A stretch of DNA of 64,000 nt from PALSA-505 sp036496025 (GTDB lineage Bacteria > Actinomycetota > Actinomycetes > Streptosporangiales > Streptosporangiaceae). Positions 50,356-58,101 of this stretch are shown here, one piece after another. The notes beneath the pieces were generated by a model. The model was not told where the DNA came from and made no database searches. It saw nothing but the letters and a program-made list of their open reading frames with translations. The position numbers were made by a program, and so were the translations under genes. Each line of letters starts with the position of its first letter. The stretch's first letter is position 1. The stretch is taken from assembly GCA_036496025.1 (NCBI GenBank), contig DASXLW010000080.1, forward strand, positions 1-64,000, given 5' to 3'.

Positions 50356-50648
50356 TTCTCCCGCCCCCTGACCTTCGCCAGCGCCAGCAGCAGCAGGATC
50401 GGCAGGATCACCGTGCCCACGGCGAGCTCGGACAGGGTGACGTCGGGCGCCTGGAAGGCCAGGAACAAGATCGCCAGCAGCAGGCCGTAGGCGCTCAGCG
50501 CGATGACCTGGCGCGTTGGCACCCGGATGAGCACCACGGCGGTGGCGCCCGCGGCCACCAGGACCAGCAGCGTCACCTGCAGGGCATCCATCAGGCCAGC
50601 GGGAACCGTATAGGGCGTCACCACGCCGGCGGCATGCGCCGCGTTCAC
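50352..50648 (-). CDS. MbhD-like (DUF4040) antiporter subunit
   Basis: A 98-residue, three-helix protein: QVTLLVLVAAGATAVVLIRV, QVIALSAYGLLLAILFLAF, then the conserved QAPDVTLSELAVGTVILPILLL, which matches the C-terminal part of MrpA / MbhD. A full MrpA would also have a large ND5-like N-terminal region; that is absent. GTG 50648 overlaps the upstream stop by GTGA. Confidence 0.9.
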   Translation of the reverse strand: MNAAHAAGVVTPYTVPAGLMDALQVTLLVLVAAGATAVVLIRVPTRQVIALSAYGLLLAILFLAFQAPDVTLSELAVGTVILPILLLLALAKVRGREK

Positions 50649-51028
50649 GGCTGTTCCTGCTGCATGGCCGTTCCTCGCGCGGGACGGCCGCTGGCGGCGG
50701 CACGGCCGGCCGTCCCGCCGCGGGCAGGACGCCAGTCTCCCGTCTCCCGGATCCGGGCCGCCCGGATCGTAGCGTGGGTCAGGATCGGGCTGGAGATCAG
50801 CACGAAAAGCAGCGCCAGCCCGGTCTCGGCCGTGTCGAGGGTCAGGCCCGACTGGACCAGGACCGCCACTCCCACCACGACCGGGGCGACCAGCCCGGCC
50901 GGGGTCAGATAGTGAGCCTTCTGGTAGACGTCCCGCATGACGAGCAGGCCCACCGACGAGGCCAGCACGATCGCCACGGCCGAGGCGAGCAGGACGTCGA
51001 CGGCGATGCCGCGGGCCGTCACAGCCAT
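50645..51028 (-). CDS. mnhG: Cation/proton antiporter subunit G
   Basis: A 127-residue protein with two to three helices: DVLLASAVAIVLASSVGLLVM, the family motif RDVYQKAHYLTPAG, and APVVVGVAVLVQSGL. The cytoplasmic tail (about 90-127) is basic, then Gly/Ala/Arg-rich. ATG 51028 lies ten bases inside the mnhF frame. It contributes to the scaffold for ion transfer. Confidence 0.9.
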   Translation of the reverse strand: MAVTARGIAVDVLLASAVAIVLASSVGLLVMRDVYQKAHYLTPAGLVAPVVVGVAVLVQSGLTLDTAETGLALLFVLISSPILTHATIRAARIRETGDWRPARGGTAGRAAASGRPARGTAMQQEQP

Positions 51029-51270
51029 CGCTCCAGGAACCGGACGAAGACCAGGCTGCCGCCGAGAATCAGCATGGCAAGCAGCACCGGAAGCTCGAAC
51101 TCGCCGGAGCGGTCGAAACCCTGGGCCAGCAGGACGAGCACGATGATGATGACGGAGCTGATGGCCTCGTACGCCACCACGGCTTCCATGACCTTGCCCC
51201 GCACCATCACGATCCCGCACGGGATCACCGCGACGAGCATGGCGATGGCCGCGATCACGAACGCGTTCAT
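51019..51270 (-). CDS. mnhF: Cation/proton antiporter subunit F
   Basis: An 83-residue protein with three hydrophobic stretches: AFVIAAIAMLVAVIPCGIVMV, YEAISSVIIIVLVLLAQGF and LLAMLILGGSLVFVRFLE. The start ATG at 51270 shares ATGA with the mnhE stop. Its end overlaps mnhG by ten bases. Small MnhF proteins bind at the interface with MnhE/G. Confidence 0.88.
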   Translation of the reverse strand: MNAFVIAAIAMLVAVIPCGIVMVRGKVMEAVVAYEAISSVIIIVLVLLAQGFDRSGEFELPVLLAMLILGGSLVFVRFLERWL

Positions 51271-51836
51271 TCCGCTGCCTCCCCCCTGGTCACGACCAGC
51301 TGATGGACGATCATGACGTCGCGGTCCCGGTCGATGCCCAGGGCAAAGGTGTTGGGCGCGACGGACTGCCCGCCGACATACAGCGCGCGGCGCGTCTTGC
51401 CCTCCGCGGTATTGCTCCCGTACCGGACGGGCAGCTCGCGAAAACCGCTGGCCGGCTCCTCCCCGCGGGCCAGCCGCCGCCAGAGCGCCGCGAAGACGAT
51501 CACGGTGTCGCGAGCCACCTGGCCCGGCAGGCTGAGGGCGGGGATCAGCCATTCGATCCGCATCCGGAACCGGGTAGCGGCCTGATAGCTGGCCACCTCG
51601 GCCAGACAGGCGCCCAGGGCGGCCGCCCCCGCCCCGGCCAGCAGCTCATCCAAGGCGATCGAGTTGTCCAGGATGACCCAGAGCGACATCAGCAGGACCC
51701 ACCAGAGCAGCCACGCGCCGAGCCGGCGGGCGATGCGCACGGTTCGCCTGCGGCGCCGCGGCTCGCTCGCGCGGCGGCCGCGGCCGGGGGCGGGCGAAAC
51801 CGCCCGTCCGGCCTCCGCGTCCGGATTCCCGGTCAC
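51267..51836 (-). CDS. mnhE: Cation/proton antiporter subunit E
   Basis: A 189-residue protein, first of the operon. An Arg/Pro-rich N-terminus (1-35) precedes two to three helices (LGAWLLWWVLLMSLWVILD; LLAGAGAAALGACLAEVA) and a cytoplasmic C-terminal domain with IEWLIPALSLPGQVARDTVIVF, which is the MnhE signature, and PNTFALGIDRDRDVMIVHQLV. GTG 51836 is the start. It overlaps mnhF by ATGA. Confidence 0.9.
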   Translation of the reverse strand: MTGNPDAEAGRAVSPAPGRGRRASEPRRRRRTVRIARRLGAWLLWWVLLMSLWVILDNSIALDELLAGAGAAALGACLAEVASYQAATRFRMRIEWLIPALSLPGQVARDTVIVFAALWRRLARGEEPASGFRELPVRYGSNTAEGKTRRALYVGGQSVAPNTFALGIDRDRDVMIVHQLVVTRGEAAE

Positions 51837-51856
51837 GATCTCGCGGTCCGCTCCGG

Positions 51857-52423
51857 TTACGCTGACGCGGCCGATGCGAAGATCGGGATGAACGTCGCCG
51901 AGAAGGCCGGGAGGTCGGCGGGCTTACGGCTCGTGACCAGGGTGTTCGGCCCGCTGGAGCACCGGACCACTTCCTCGTCCACCCAGGTTCCGCCCGCGTT
52001 CCGGATGTCGGTCCGCAGGCTGGGCCAGGAGGTTACGGTACGGCCTTCGATCACGTCCGCCTCGATCAGGGTCCACGGCGCGTGGCAGATCGCGGCCACG
52101 GGCTTGCCCGCGTCGAAGAAGTCACGCACGAACGCCACGGCCTCCGCAATCGTCCGCAGCTGGTCGGGGTTGGCCACTCCGCCGGGCAGGACGAGACCCG
52201 CGTAGTCCCGCACGTCCGCCTGACCGACCTGCACGTCGACCTGCTGCGTATCGCCGCGGTCGAGATGCTCGAACAGCTGGACCTTGTCCTTCGCCGGGGA
52301 CACGAGCACGGGGCGGCCGCCCTCCTCGGTTACGGCCTGCCAGGGCTGCTGGACCTCTGACTGCTCGGCTCCCTCGCCCGCGACGAGAAAGGCCACCGTA
52401 GCGGACTTCAGCGCACTCCCCAT
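51857..52423 (-). CDS. DJ-1/PfpI-family protein (type 1 glutamine amidotransferase-like)
   Basis: A 188-residue protein with strand VAFLVAGEGAEQSE and the nucleophile elbow PVAAICHAPWTLIEADVIEG (Cys in AICHAP). LVLPGGVANPDQLRT supplies the preceding strand. Related PfpI/YhbO proteins act as chaperones or deglycases under carbonyl and heat stress. The start ATG 52423 is 20 bp upstream of the antiporter operon on the same strand, so the two may share a transcript. Confidence 0.9.
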   Translation of the reverse strand: MGSALKSATVAFLVAGEGAEQSEVQQPWQAVTEEGGRPVLVSPAKDKVQLFEHLDRGDTQQVDVQVGQADVRDYAGLVLPGGVANPDQLRTIAEAVAFVRDFFDAGKPVAAICHAPWTLIEADVIEGRTVTSWPSLRTDIRNAGGTWVDEEVVRCSSGPNTLVTSRKPADLPAFSATFIPIFASAASA

Positions 52424-52568
52424 GGTTCCTCCTCCTCCTCTGGTTTGGTGTCTGGCGGCGATGCCCGCATGCCGGACCAGGCACTGCCGATTCCGCTACC
52501 CGGACTGCCGTGGCCAAACGTGCGGCGTCCGGGCCGGACGCCGGTCCGCCGACCGATAGAGTCACCCT

Positions 52569-53198
52569 GTGGCAGACGACGACTGGCGAGTGACGGTCAC
52601 GTTTGACGATGAGGCCCACGTCAGGCACGCGATTGCGTCCATGCGCGATCACCGGGTGGAAAACGACGTGCGCCGCAGGCTCGGGGACCGCGTCGCGGTA
52701 TCCGCGGACGGTCCCAGCGTCTTCCTCTACGCCGGTACCGAGGACGCGGCCCGGGAAGCGGACCGGGTGGTCCGCGAGGTCCTGGCCCAGCGGCAACTGA
52801 CCGCCGCGTTCAAGCTCGACCGCTGGCATCCGATCGAGCAGGAATGGGAGGACGCGGGGGCGCCCCTGCCGCAGACCGCCGAGCAGCGCGAGGCGGAGGA
52901 AGAGCGCCGGGTCGCCGATGAAACCGAGGAGTCCGAAGACACCGGACAGACCGGTTATGAAGTTCTCATCGAGGTCGAGTCGCGCCACGAGGCGGTGGAG
53001 CTGGCCAAGCGGCTCCAGTCGGAAGGGCACCCGGTGATTCGCCGCTGGCGTTACGTGGTGCTCGGAGCCAACAACGAGGATGAGGCCCGCGACCTGGCCC
53101 AGTCGGTGCAGCGGGAGACTCCCTCGACCGCATCCGTCCAGTCCGCGCCGGTCCCGTTCGCCCACTTCGACCGGGCTGCCGGCTGGAGGCGAATGTGA
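52569..53198 (+). CDS. Two-domain protein of unknown function
   Basis: A 209-residue cytosolic protein. Domain 1 (5-95: WRVTVTFDDEAHVRHAIASM, DGPSVFLYAGTEDAAREADRVVREVLA) and domain 2 (135-190: YEVLIEVESRHEAVELAKRL, RRWRYVVLGANNEDEARDLAQSV) look like two ferredoxin-like or SPOR-like beta-alpha-beta units. They are joined by an acidic linker (about 105-135, with EAEEERRVADETEESED). I do not recognise a family by name. GTG 52569 is the start; the lipoprotein gene follows by 7 bp. Confidence 0.75.
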   Translation: MADDDWRVTVTFDDEAHVRHAIASMRDHRVENDVRRRLGDRVAVSADGPSVFLYAGTEDAAREADRVVREVLAQRQLTAAFKLDRWHPIEQEWEDAGAPLPQTAEQREAEEERRVADETEESEDTGQTGYEVLIEVESRHEAVELAKRLQSEGHPVIRRWRYVVLGANNEDEARDLAQSVQRETPSTASVQSAPVPFAHFDRAAGWRRM

Positions 53199-53205
53199 CG
53201 GGCTG

Positions 53206-53850
53206 ATGTCCGAGCGGTGGCGTCGGCCACACCTGGCCAGCCGCCGAAGCGTCCTGGCGATAGCGTCCGTGATGGCGCTGGCCGGCGTGCTGGCGCTGGC
53301 GGGCGGCTGCAGCTCGGCCGGGTCGTCGGCCGCGTCCGCCGGGGGCTCGTCACCGCTTGCTTCGGCCGGGCGCACCGCGTCGGCCGCTTCCCCGGGGCAC
53401 TCTTCGCCCGCCGCGTCTGCCGGGCACTCCGCGCCGGCCACCTCTGACACGCTGACGCCCGCCCATCGGGAAGCGCTCGCCGACCGGTACCTGGCCATCG
53501 CGGTGCCCGCGAACCACCGCCTGGACCACGAGGTGGAGGGGTTCGCCGATCACGAGCGCAGCGACCTCGCCGCGGCCGAGGCGGATCTACGCGCGGAAGC
53601 AGCCACCGAGCGTGGGTTCGGCCGGAGGCTGGCGGCGATCCCGTTTCCGCCCGGGATCGCCGCGATGGCTCGCGCGCTGATCCAGGCCAACCAGAGCCGG
53701 GCCGCGCTGACCGGCCGGCAGGCGCGGTCGGCCTCGCTCGCGCGGCTGCACTCGTTCGCCGCCCAGCGCCGGGCCGCCGACGCCGCGGTCGAGTTCGGCG
53801 CCCGCCTCATCCGCCGAGCCCTGGCCCTCCCCCCACCCTCGGAGAGCTAG
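53206..53850 (+). CDS. Small Ser/Ala-rich lipoprotein
   Basis: A 214-residue protein. The N-terminus has Arg residues, a hydrophobic core (VLAIASVMALAGVLALAGGC) and a lipobox-like AGGC near residue 35. Then comes a Ser/Ala/Gly linker (about 36-85), and a helical domain (HREALADRYLAIAVPANHRLDHEVEGF, then ERSDLAAAEADLRAEAATERGFGRRL). No family recognised. Anchored outside the membrane if the lipobox is used. It begins 7 bp past the preceding gene. Confidence 0.72.
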   Translation: MSERWRRPHLASRRSVLAIASVMALAGVLALAGGCSSAGSSAASAGGSSPLASAGRTASAASPGHSSPAASAGHSAPATSDTLTPAHREALADRYLAIAVPANHRLDHEVEGFADHERSDLAAAEADLRAEAATERGFGRRLAAIPFPPGIAAMARALIQANQSRAALTGRQARSASLARLHSFAAQRRAADAAVEFGARLIRRALALPPPSES

Positions 53851-53889
53851 CTGGCCGCCGCCCAGCCGCGCATGCGCCGGCGCGGGCGG

Positions 53890-54858
53890 TCAGGGGATGA
53901 GGAGGACCCGGCCGAACGCCTGCCTGCTTTCGATGTACGCGTGCGCCTCGGCGGCCTGGTCGAGCGGGAACCGCCGGTCGATGACGACCCGGAGCTGGCC
54001 GGCCGCGATCTCGTCGAGCAGCCGGGCGATGACGTCGTGCGCGCGCCGGCCGACGAGCAGCTCCGCGCCGAGGAAGTATCCGGTGAGCGTCTGGTTGCTG
54101 GGGCGCATGCCGGAGATGTCTAGCCGCGAGGTGGTCTGCCTTCCGGCGTCTCCGAACGTCAGGCAGCGGCCGCGGTAGGCCAGGCACTGCAGGCTTTTCT
54201 GCAGGTTGGAGCCGCCGATCGAGTCCACGATGACGTCGGCGCCGTGCCCGCCGGTCAGGTGGCGCACGGCCTCGGCGAAGTCGGTGGAGGCGTAGTTGAT
54301 ACCGTCATCGAGGCCGTATTCGCGCAGGCGCCGCAGCCGCTCGTCACTGGATGCGGTGGCGAACACCCGGGCTCCGGCCTGGCTGGCGAGCTGGATCGCG
54401 GCCAGGCCGACCCCGCTGGCTCCGGCGTGGATGAGCGTGATCTCGCGCGCCTGGAGCCGGCCGAACTCGAACAGGCAGTCGTGGGCCGTCCCGAACGCCA
54501 CCGGAACGCAGGCCGCCTCCTCGGTGGACAGCCGGTCGGGGATGAGCCAGCACAGTGACTCGCGCGTCGCCCGCAGCTCGGCGTGCGACCCGTCCGCCCC
54601 GACGGTGACGGCCCGGTCCCCGGCGGTGAACCCGGCCACGTTGATGCCCACGTCCAGCACGGTGCCGGCGCACTGGTAGCCGACGATGTGCGGGGCGGCC
54701 GCCAGCTCCCCGCGCAGCCGGTGCAGGGTGTCCCCGCCCTCGATGCTCACCGCCTCAACGCGGATGAGCACATCGTCCGGGCCGATGACCGGGTCAGGCA
54801 CCTCTTCAACACGGAACACCTCGGGGCCGCCGGCCTCGTAGTACACAGCTGCTTTCAC
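53890..54858 (-). CDS. Quinone oxidoreductase-like MDR enzyme
   Basis: A 322-residue zinc-free MDR protein: MKAAVYYEAGGPEVFRVEEV start, VEAVSIEGGDTLHRLRGEL, then the nucleotide loop LIHAGASGVGLAAIQLASQAGARVFAT. YASTDFAEAVRHLTGGHGAD and VIVDSIGGSNL follow. It likely reduces quinones or enones with NADPH. It follows a second homologue (54969-55922) with only an 18-bp repeat array between, so a duplication-derived pair is likely. Confidence 0.9.
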   Translation of the reverse strand: MKAAVYYEAGGPEVFRVEEVPDPVIGPDDVLIRVEAVSIEGGDTLHRLRGELAAAPHIVGYQCAGTVLDVGINVAGFTAGDRAVTVGADGSHAELRATRESLCWLIPDRLSTEEAACVPVAFGTAHDCLFEFGRLQAREITLIHAGASGVGLAAIQLASQAGARVFATASSDERLRRLREYGLDDGINYASTDFAEAVRHLTGGHGADVIVDSIGGSNLQKSLQCLAYRGRCLTFGDAGRQTTSRLDISGMRPSNQTLTGYFLGAELLVGRRAHDVIARLLDEIAAGQLRVVIDRRFPLDQAAEAHAYIESRQAFGRVLLIP

Positions 54859-54874
54859 CGCAGGTCTCCCTTCC

Positions 54875-54946
54875 CGTGCTGCCCTGCCGGCCCGTGCTGC
54901 CCTGCCGGCCCGTGCTGCCCTGCCGGCCCGTGCTGCTCTGCCGGCC
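54875..54946. repeat. 18-bp tandem repeat, four copies
   Basis: CGTGCTGCCCTGCCGGCC repeats at 54875, 54893, 54911 and 54929 (the last with CTC for CCC). It fills most of the 110-bp gap between two same-strand quinone oxidoreductase genes. There are no spacers, so it is not CRISPR. Confidence 0.92.
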
Positions 54947-54968
54947 CGCCCTAACCCCCCGGCCCGCG

Positions 54969-55922
54969 CTAACCCGCCGGAGTGAGGACGATCTTGCCGA
55001 GCTTTCCGCCTGCCCTGAAAAGGTCGTACGCCTTGGCCGCCTCGTCAAGTCCGACAGTGGCCGCGACCGGAACCCGGATCCGGCCGGCCGTCACCATGGG
55101 CAGGACCCGGTTCTCGAGCTGGCGGGCGAGAATCGCCTTCTCCTCCAGCGGGCGGGCGCGCAGCATCGAGGCGCTGATCCGGCCGCGCTTGATCATCAGC
55201 GCGCGCAGGTCGAGTTCGCTGCTGGCGCCGGCGCCGACCCCGATGACCACGATGCGGCCGCCGGTGGCCAGGGAGCGGACGTTGTCGGCGAGGTTGCCCG
55301 CCCCGACAAGCTCGATGATCACGTCGAACGGCCCGTGCTCGGCGAAGCCCTCGGCGGCGACGACCTGGTCGGCGCCCAGCGCGGCGACCGCATCGCGGTT
55401 GCCGGGATTGCGGACCGTCGCGACCACCCGGGCCCCGGCGGCCGCGCCGAGTTGCACCGCAGCCGTGCCGACGCCTCCGGCGGCTCCGTGCACGAGGAGC
55501 GTCTCGCCGGCCTGCAGGGCGCCCTGGCCGAAGATCGCGTCGTAGGCGGTCATGAACGCCTCGGGGAAGCCGCCGGCGCCCGGCCAGCCGAGCCCTTCGG
55601 GCACCGGCATGAGCTGGCGCTGGTGCACCACGGCCAGCTCCGCCTGCGCGCCGCCGGCGACGACGGCCATGACCCGGTCGCCAGGGCTGAACCGCGTGGC
55701 GTTGGGGCCTACCTCGGCGACCTCGCCGGCCAGCTCCAGGCCGGGGATGTCCGCGGGCGCACCGAGGCCGGGCGGCGGCGGGTAATGGCCGAGCACCTGC
55801 ATCTGGTCGGCGCTGTTGAGCCCCGCCCCGCGCACGCGGACCAGGACCTCGCCGGCGCCCGGCGACGGGTCGGGGTGGTCGGCGATGACGATCTCGCGGT
55901 CGCGGATGGTGGCAGCACGCAC
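54969..55922 (-). CDS. Second quinone oxidoreductase-like MDR enzyme
   Basis: A 317-residue MDR protein: RGAGLNSADQMQVLGHYPPPPGLGAP, PGLELAGEVAEVG, LLVHGAAGGVGTAAVQLGAAAGARVVATV and a C-terminal RVPVAATVGLDEAAKAYDLFR. No zinc ligands. It resembles NADPH quinone reductases of the Qor type. GTG 55922 begins MRAATIRDREIV. The regulator at 56029-56742 lies upstream on the same strand. Confidence 0.9.
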   Translation of the reverse strand: MRAATIRDREIVIADHPDPSPGAGEVLVRVRGAGLNSADQMQVLGHYPPPPGLGAPADIPGLELAGEVAEVGPNATRFSPGDRVMAVVAGGAQAELAVVHQRQLMPVPEGLGWPGAGGFPEAFMTAYDAIFGQGALQAGETLLVHGAAGGVGTAAVQLGAAAGARVVATVRNPGNRDAVAALGADQVVAAEGFAEHGPFDVIIELVGAGNLADNVRSLATGGRIVVIGVGAGASSELDLRALMIKRGRISASMLRARPLEEKAILARQLENRVLPMVTAGRIRVPVAATVGLDEAAKAYDLFRAGGKLGKIVLTPAG

Positions 55923-56028
55923 GGTCCCACTCCGATCTGAAGGCCCTCAGCGCCGCCCGTCGGCCCGGCGCGCGCGTGGTGGCCGCCCCGGTTCGGACGC
56001 ACCGGACTATGCAATCTATCCCGGCGAC

Positions 56029-56742
56029 CTATCCCGGCGACGGCGGACGCACGCAGACACAGCACAGTCCCGGTTCGGGCCGCAGGTCAGCGTGCACGGT
56101 CTCGTTGCCCAGCCCGCGCAGCATGCCGTCGATCAACGCAGCATTCAGGGTGCAGACGAGTTGCCGCTGACGCTGGACTAGGGCATGGAACGGGCAATTG
56201 CGCAGCACGAGCTCGCCGCGGTCATCACCGGCCGGCTCATAACCGAGCTGGTCGAGCAGGTCCTCGGCCGCGGCCATGGTGCGCTCCGGGCCGGGGTGTC
56301 CCAGGTTCCGCTGTTCCCGCAGGCCGGCGCCGAGCTGCCATCCCCGATCCCAGGCCACGCGCCGGGACACGTCAGCCGGCGAGCCACCACCCTGCTCCGC
56401 ACCTGCCCGCGCCAGGCTGTCTATCAGGATCTCGCCCGCGAGCTCATAACGCCGCTGCGGCAGCGATACCGAGAACTCCCGGTCCGAGATCGAGTAGCGC
56501 TTGGGCGCCCGGCCAACTCGGCGGCGCACCCCCTGCGGTACCTCCTGGTCGGCTCGCAGCAGTCCCCGGTCGACCAGCTTGTCGAGGTGGAAGGCGGCCA
56601 GCTTGACCGAGATCCGCACGGCCTGAGCGGCCTCCTCGCGGGTCACCGGCCGGTTCTCGCGGCGCACGTAGCGGTACAGCGCCGAGCGCACCTCGTCGCC
56701 GAGCGCGGCGAGGGCCTGCAGCTGCCTCTCTTCCTTCACCAT
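56029..56742 (-). CDS. ArsR/SufR-like winged-helix regulator with C-terminal Cys motif
   Basis: A 237-residue protein of the COG2345 type. An N-terminal winged helix (ALAALGDEVRSALYRYVRRE, VTREEAAQAVRISVKLAAFHLDKLVDRGLL) is followed by a helical domain and a Cys-rich end: LRNCPFHALVQRQRQLVC then GLCCVCV. Relatives such as SufR bind an iron-sulfur cluster here. ATG 56742 has TATTAT almost directly upstream and no Shine-Dalgarno sequence, so the transcript may be leaderless. It is divergent from folE with an AT-rich regulatory gap. Confidence 0.85.
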   Translation of the reverse strand: MVKEERQLQALAALGDEVRSALYRYVRRENRPVTREEAAQAVRISVKLAAFHLDKLVDRGLLRADQEVPQGVRRRVGRAPKRYSISDREFSVSLPQRRYELAGEILIDSLARAGAEQGGGSPADVSRRVAWDRGWQLGAGLREQRNLGHPGPERTMAAAEDLLDQLGYEPAGDDRGELVLRNCPFHALVQRQRQLVCTLNAALIDGMLRGLGNETVHADLRPEPGLCCVCVRPPSPG

Positions 56743-56752
56743 CTCATAATAT

Positions 56753-56773
56753 CGCTAACGTAAGTGTTCGCTA
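56753..56773. promoter_or_regulatory. Direct repeat beside the SufR-like regulator start
   Basis: CGCTA occurs at 56753-56757 and at 56769-56773, 16 bp apart, just upstream of the regulator's start on the other strand. TATTAT lies between the first copy and the ATG. It may be a regulator site or part of the promoter. Confidence 0.4.
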
Positions 56774-56820
56774 CGGTACAGACCACGCAAGTGAACTGGG
56801 AACTGACCAGATAACACCCT

Positions 56821-56839
56821 TTAATATTAGTTATATTAA
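56821..56839. promoter_or_regulatory. AT-rich palindrome upstream of folE
   Basis: TTAATAT-tagtt-ATATTAA is a perfect 7-bp inverted repeat, 46 bases before the folE start. Its pure A/T arms stand out strongly here. It is probably an operator or the folE promoter core. Confidence 0.55.
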
Positions 56840-56884
56840 CCAAGCTGGCCGACGGCGCCCGCTGGCGCAAGGAAGGTGCCTCTC

Positions 56885-57508
56885 ATGACCACACTTACCC
56901 CCGATCGGCTGGATTCCTCCCCAAGCCTGCCCCGGGCCGGGGAGCCGGGCGGCACGGTGGATCTGATGCGGGCCGAACGAGCGGTGGCCGACCTGCTCGG
57001 CGCGTTCGGCGTCGATCTGGGCCATGAGTCGCTGGCCGAGACGCCGGCCCGGGTGGCCAGGGCCTATGCCGAGCTGCTGTCGCCGCAGCCGTTCGACCTC
57101 ACCACGTTCCCCAACGACGAGGCCTACGACGAGCTGATCGTGATCAGGGACATCCCGTTCCACTCCCTCTGCGAGCACCACCTGCTGCCCTTCGTCGGGG
57201 TCGCTCACATCGGCTACCTGCCCGGCTCGCGCATCCTCGGGCTGTCCAAGTTCGCCCGGGTGGTCGAGCACTTTGCCCGGCGGCTGCAGGTCCAGGAGCG
57301 GCTGACGGCGCAGATCGCGCATTGGCTGGACGAGAATCTCGGTCCGCGGGGCGTCGGCGTGGTGCTCGAAGCCGAGCACCTGTGCATGTCCCTGCGGGGC
57401 GTGCGCGCCGCGGGAGCCCGCACGGTCACCTCGGCCCTGCACGGCACGGTGCGCCACGACGAGCGCACCCGGTCCGAATTCCTGGCCCTGGTCGGCGTCG
57501 GCGGCTGA
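56885..57508 (+). CDS. folE: GTP cyclohydrolase I
   Basis: A 207-residue enzyme that opens GTP to dihydroneopterin triphosphate, the start of folate (and other pteridine) synthesis. Zinc ligands Cys and His are in HSLCEHHLLPF and the third in EHLCMSLRG; the ring-contact segment ILGLSKFARVVEHFARR is intact. The last residues after ALHGTVRHDE are typical. AAGGAAGG sits eight bases ahead of ATG 56885. It is a lone copy away from a ftsH-folP cluster, so it may be a second, regulated isoform. Confidence 0.95.
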   Translation: MTTLTPDRLDSSPSLPRAGEPGGTVDLMRAERAVADLLGAFGVDLGHESLAETPARVARAYAELLSPQPFDLTTFPNDEAYDELIVIRDIPFHSLCEHHLLPFVGVAHIGYLPGSRILGLSKFARVVEHFARRLQVQERLTAQIAHWLDENLGPRGVGVVLEAEHLCMSLRGVRAAGARTVTSALHGTVRHDERTRSEFLALVGVGG

Positions 57509-57566
57509 CGCCGGCCAAGGCCCTCGACCGGCAAGAAGAGACCGTCGCCGTCGAGAGGAGATCGTC

Positions 57567-58077
57567 ATGACCGACGACCGCGGATTCGTCATCATCGGGG
57601 CCAGCCTGGCCGGAGCCAAGGCGGCTGAGACCCTGCGGGAAGAGGGCTTCGACGGGAGGATCACGCTCATCGGCGAGGAAGGCGACGTGGCCAGCGCGTG
57701 GCACCCCCTGTTTGCCCGCCGCATCCGGCTGGAGCACTGGTCCTCGGCGCTCAACGAGGGCCCGGCTGCGGCCAGGAACATGCTCGGCCGCCGCACCCCG
57801 TACGAGCGGATCCCGTATTTCTACTGCGACCAGTACGACGTCGGCATGGAGTACTGGGGTACGCGCGCCCGGCTGGGACCAGGTCGTGTTCCGCGGCGAT
57901 CCGGCCGGCCGGGAGTTCATCGCCTTCTGGCTCAAGGACGGGCGCGTCGTGGCCGGGATGAACGTCAACGTGTGGGACGTGGCCGACTCGATCGCGGCCC
58001 TGGTCGCGGCCGTCGGCCAGGTCGATCTTTCCCGCCTGCTCGACCCGGACGTGGAGCTGGCCTCGCTGGCCGGGTGA
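57567..58077 (+). pseudogene. Ferredoxin reductase-like FAD protein, internally deleted and frameshifted
   Basis: The first 38 or so residues (MTDDRGFVIIGASLAGAKAA, to the second Gly-rich strand) match the FAD-binding start of a rhodocoxin/ferredoxin-type reductase. The next codons jump straight to its C-terminal part (GDVASAWHPLFARRIRLEHW), which in full-length proteins lies about 230 residues further on, so roughly 690 bp are missing. Near 57855 the frame also shifts by one base: GMEYWG in frame 1 continues as WDQVVFRGDPAGREFIAFW in frame 2, ending at 58077. Neither piece can bind FAD and NAD(P)H properly. It lies behind folE. Confidence 0.85.
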
Positions 58078-58101
58078 TCGCGCGCACCGCGCCGCGTCGG
58101 C

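Noticed and set aside
54875..54946. CRISPR-like short repeats
   Set aside because: The units are directly adjacent with no spacers and no cas genes are nearby.
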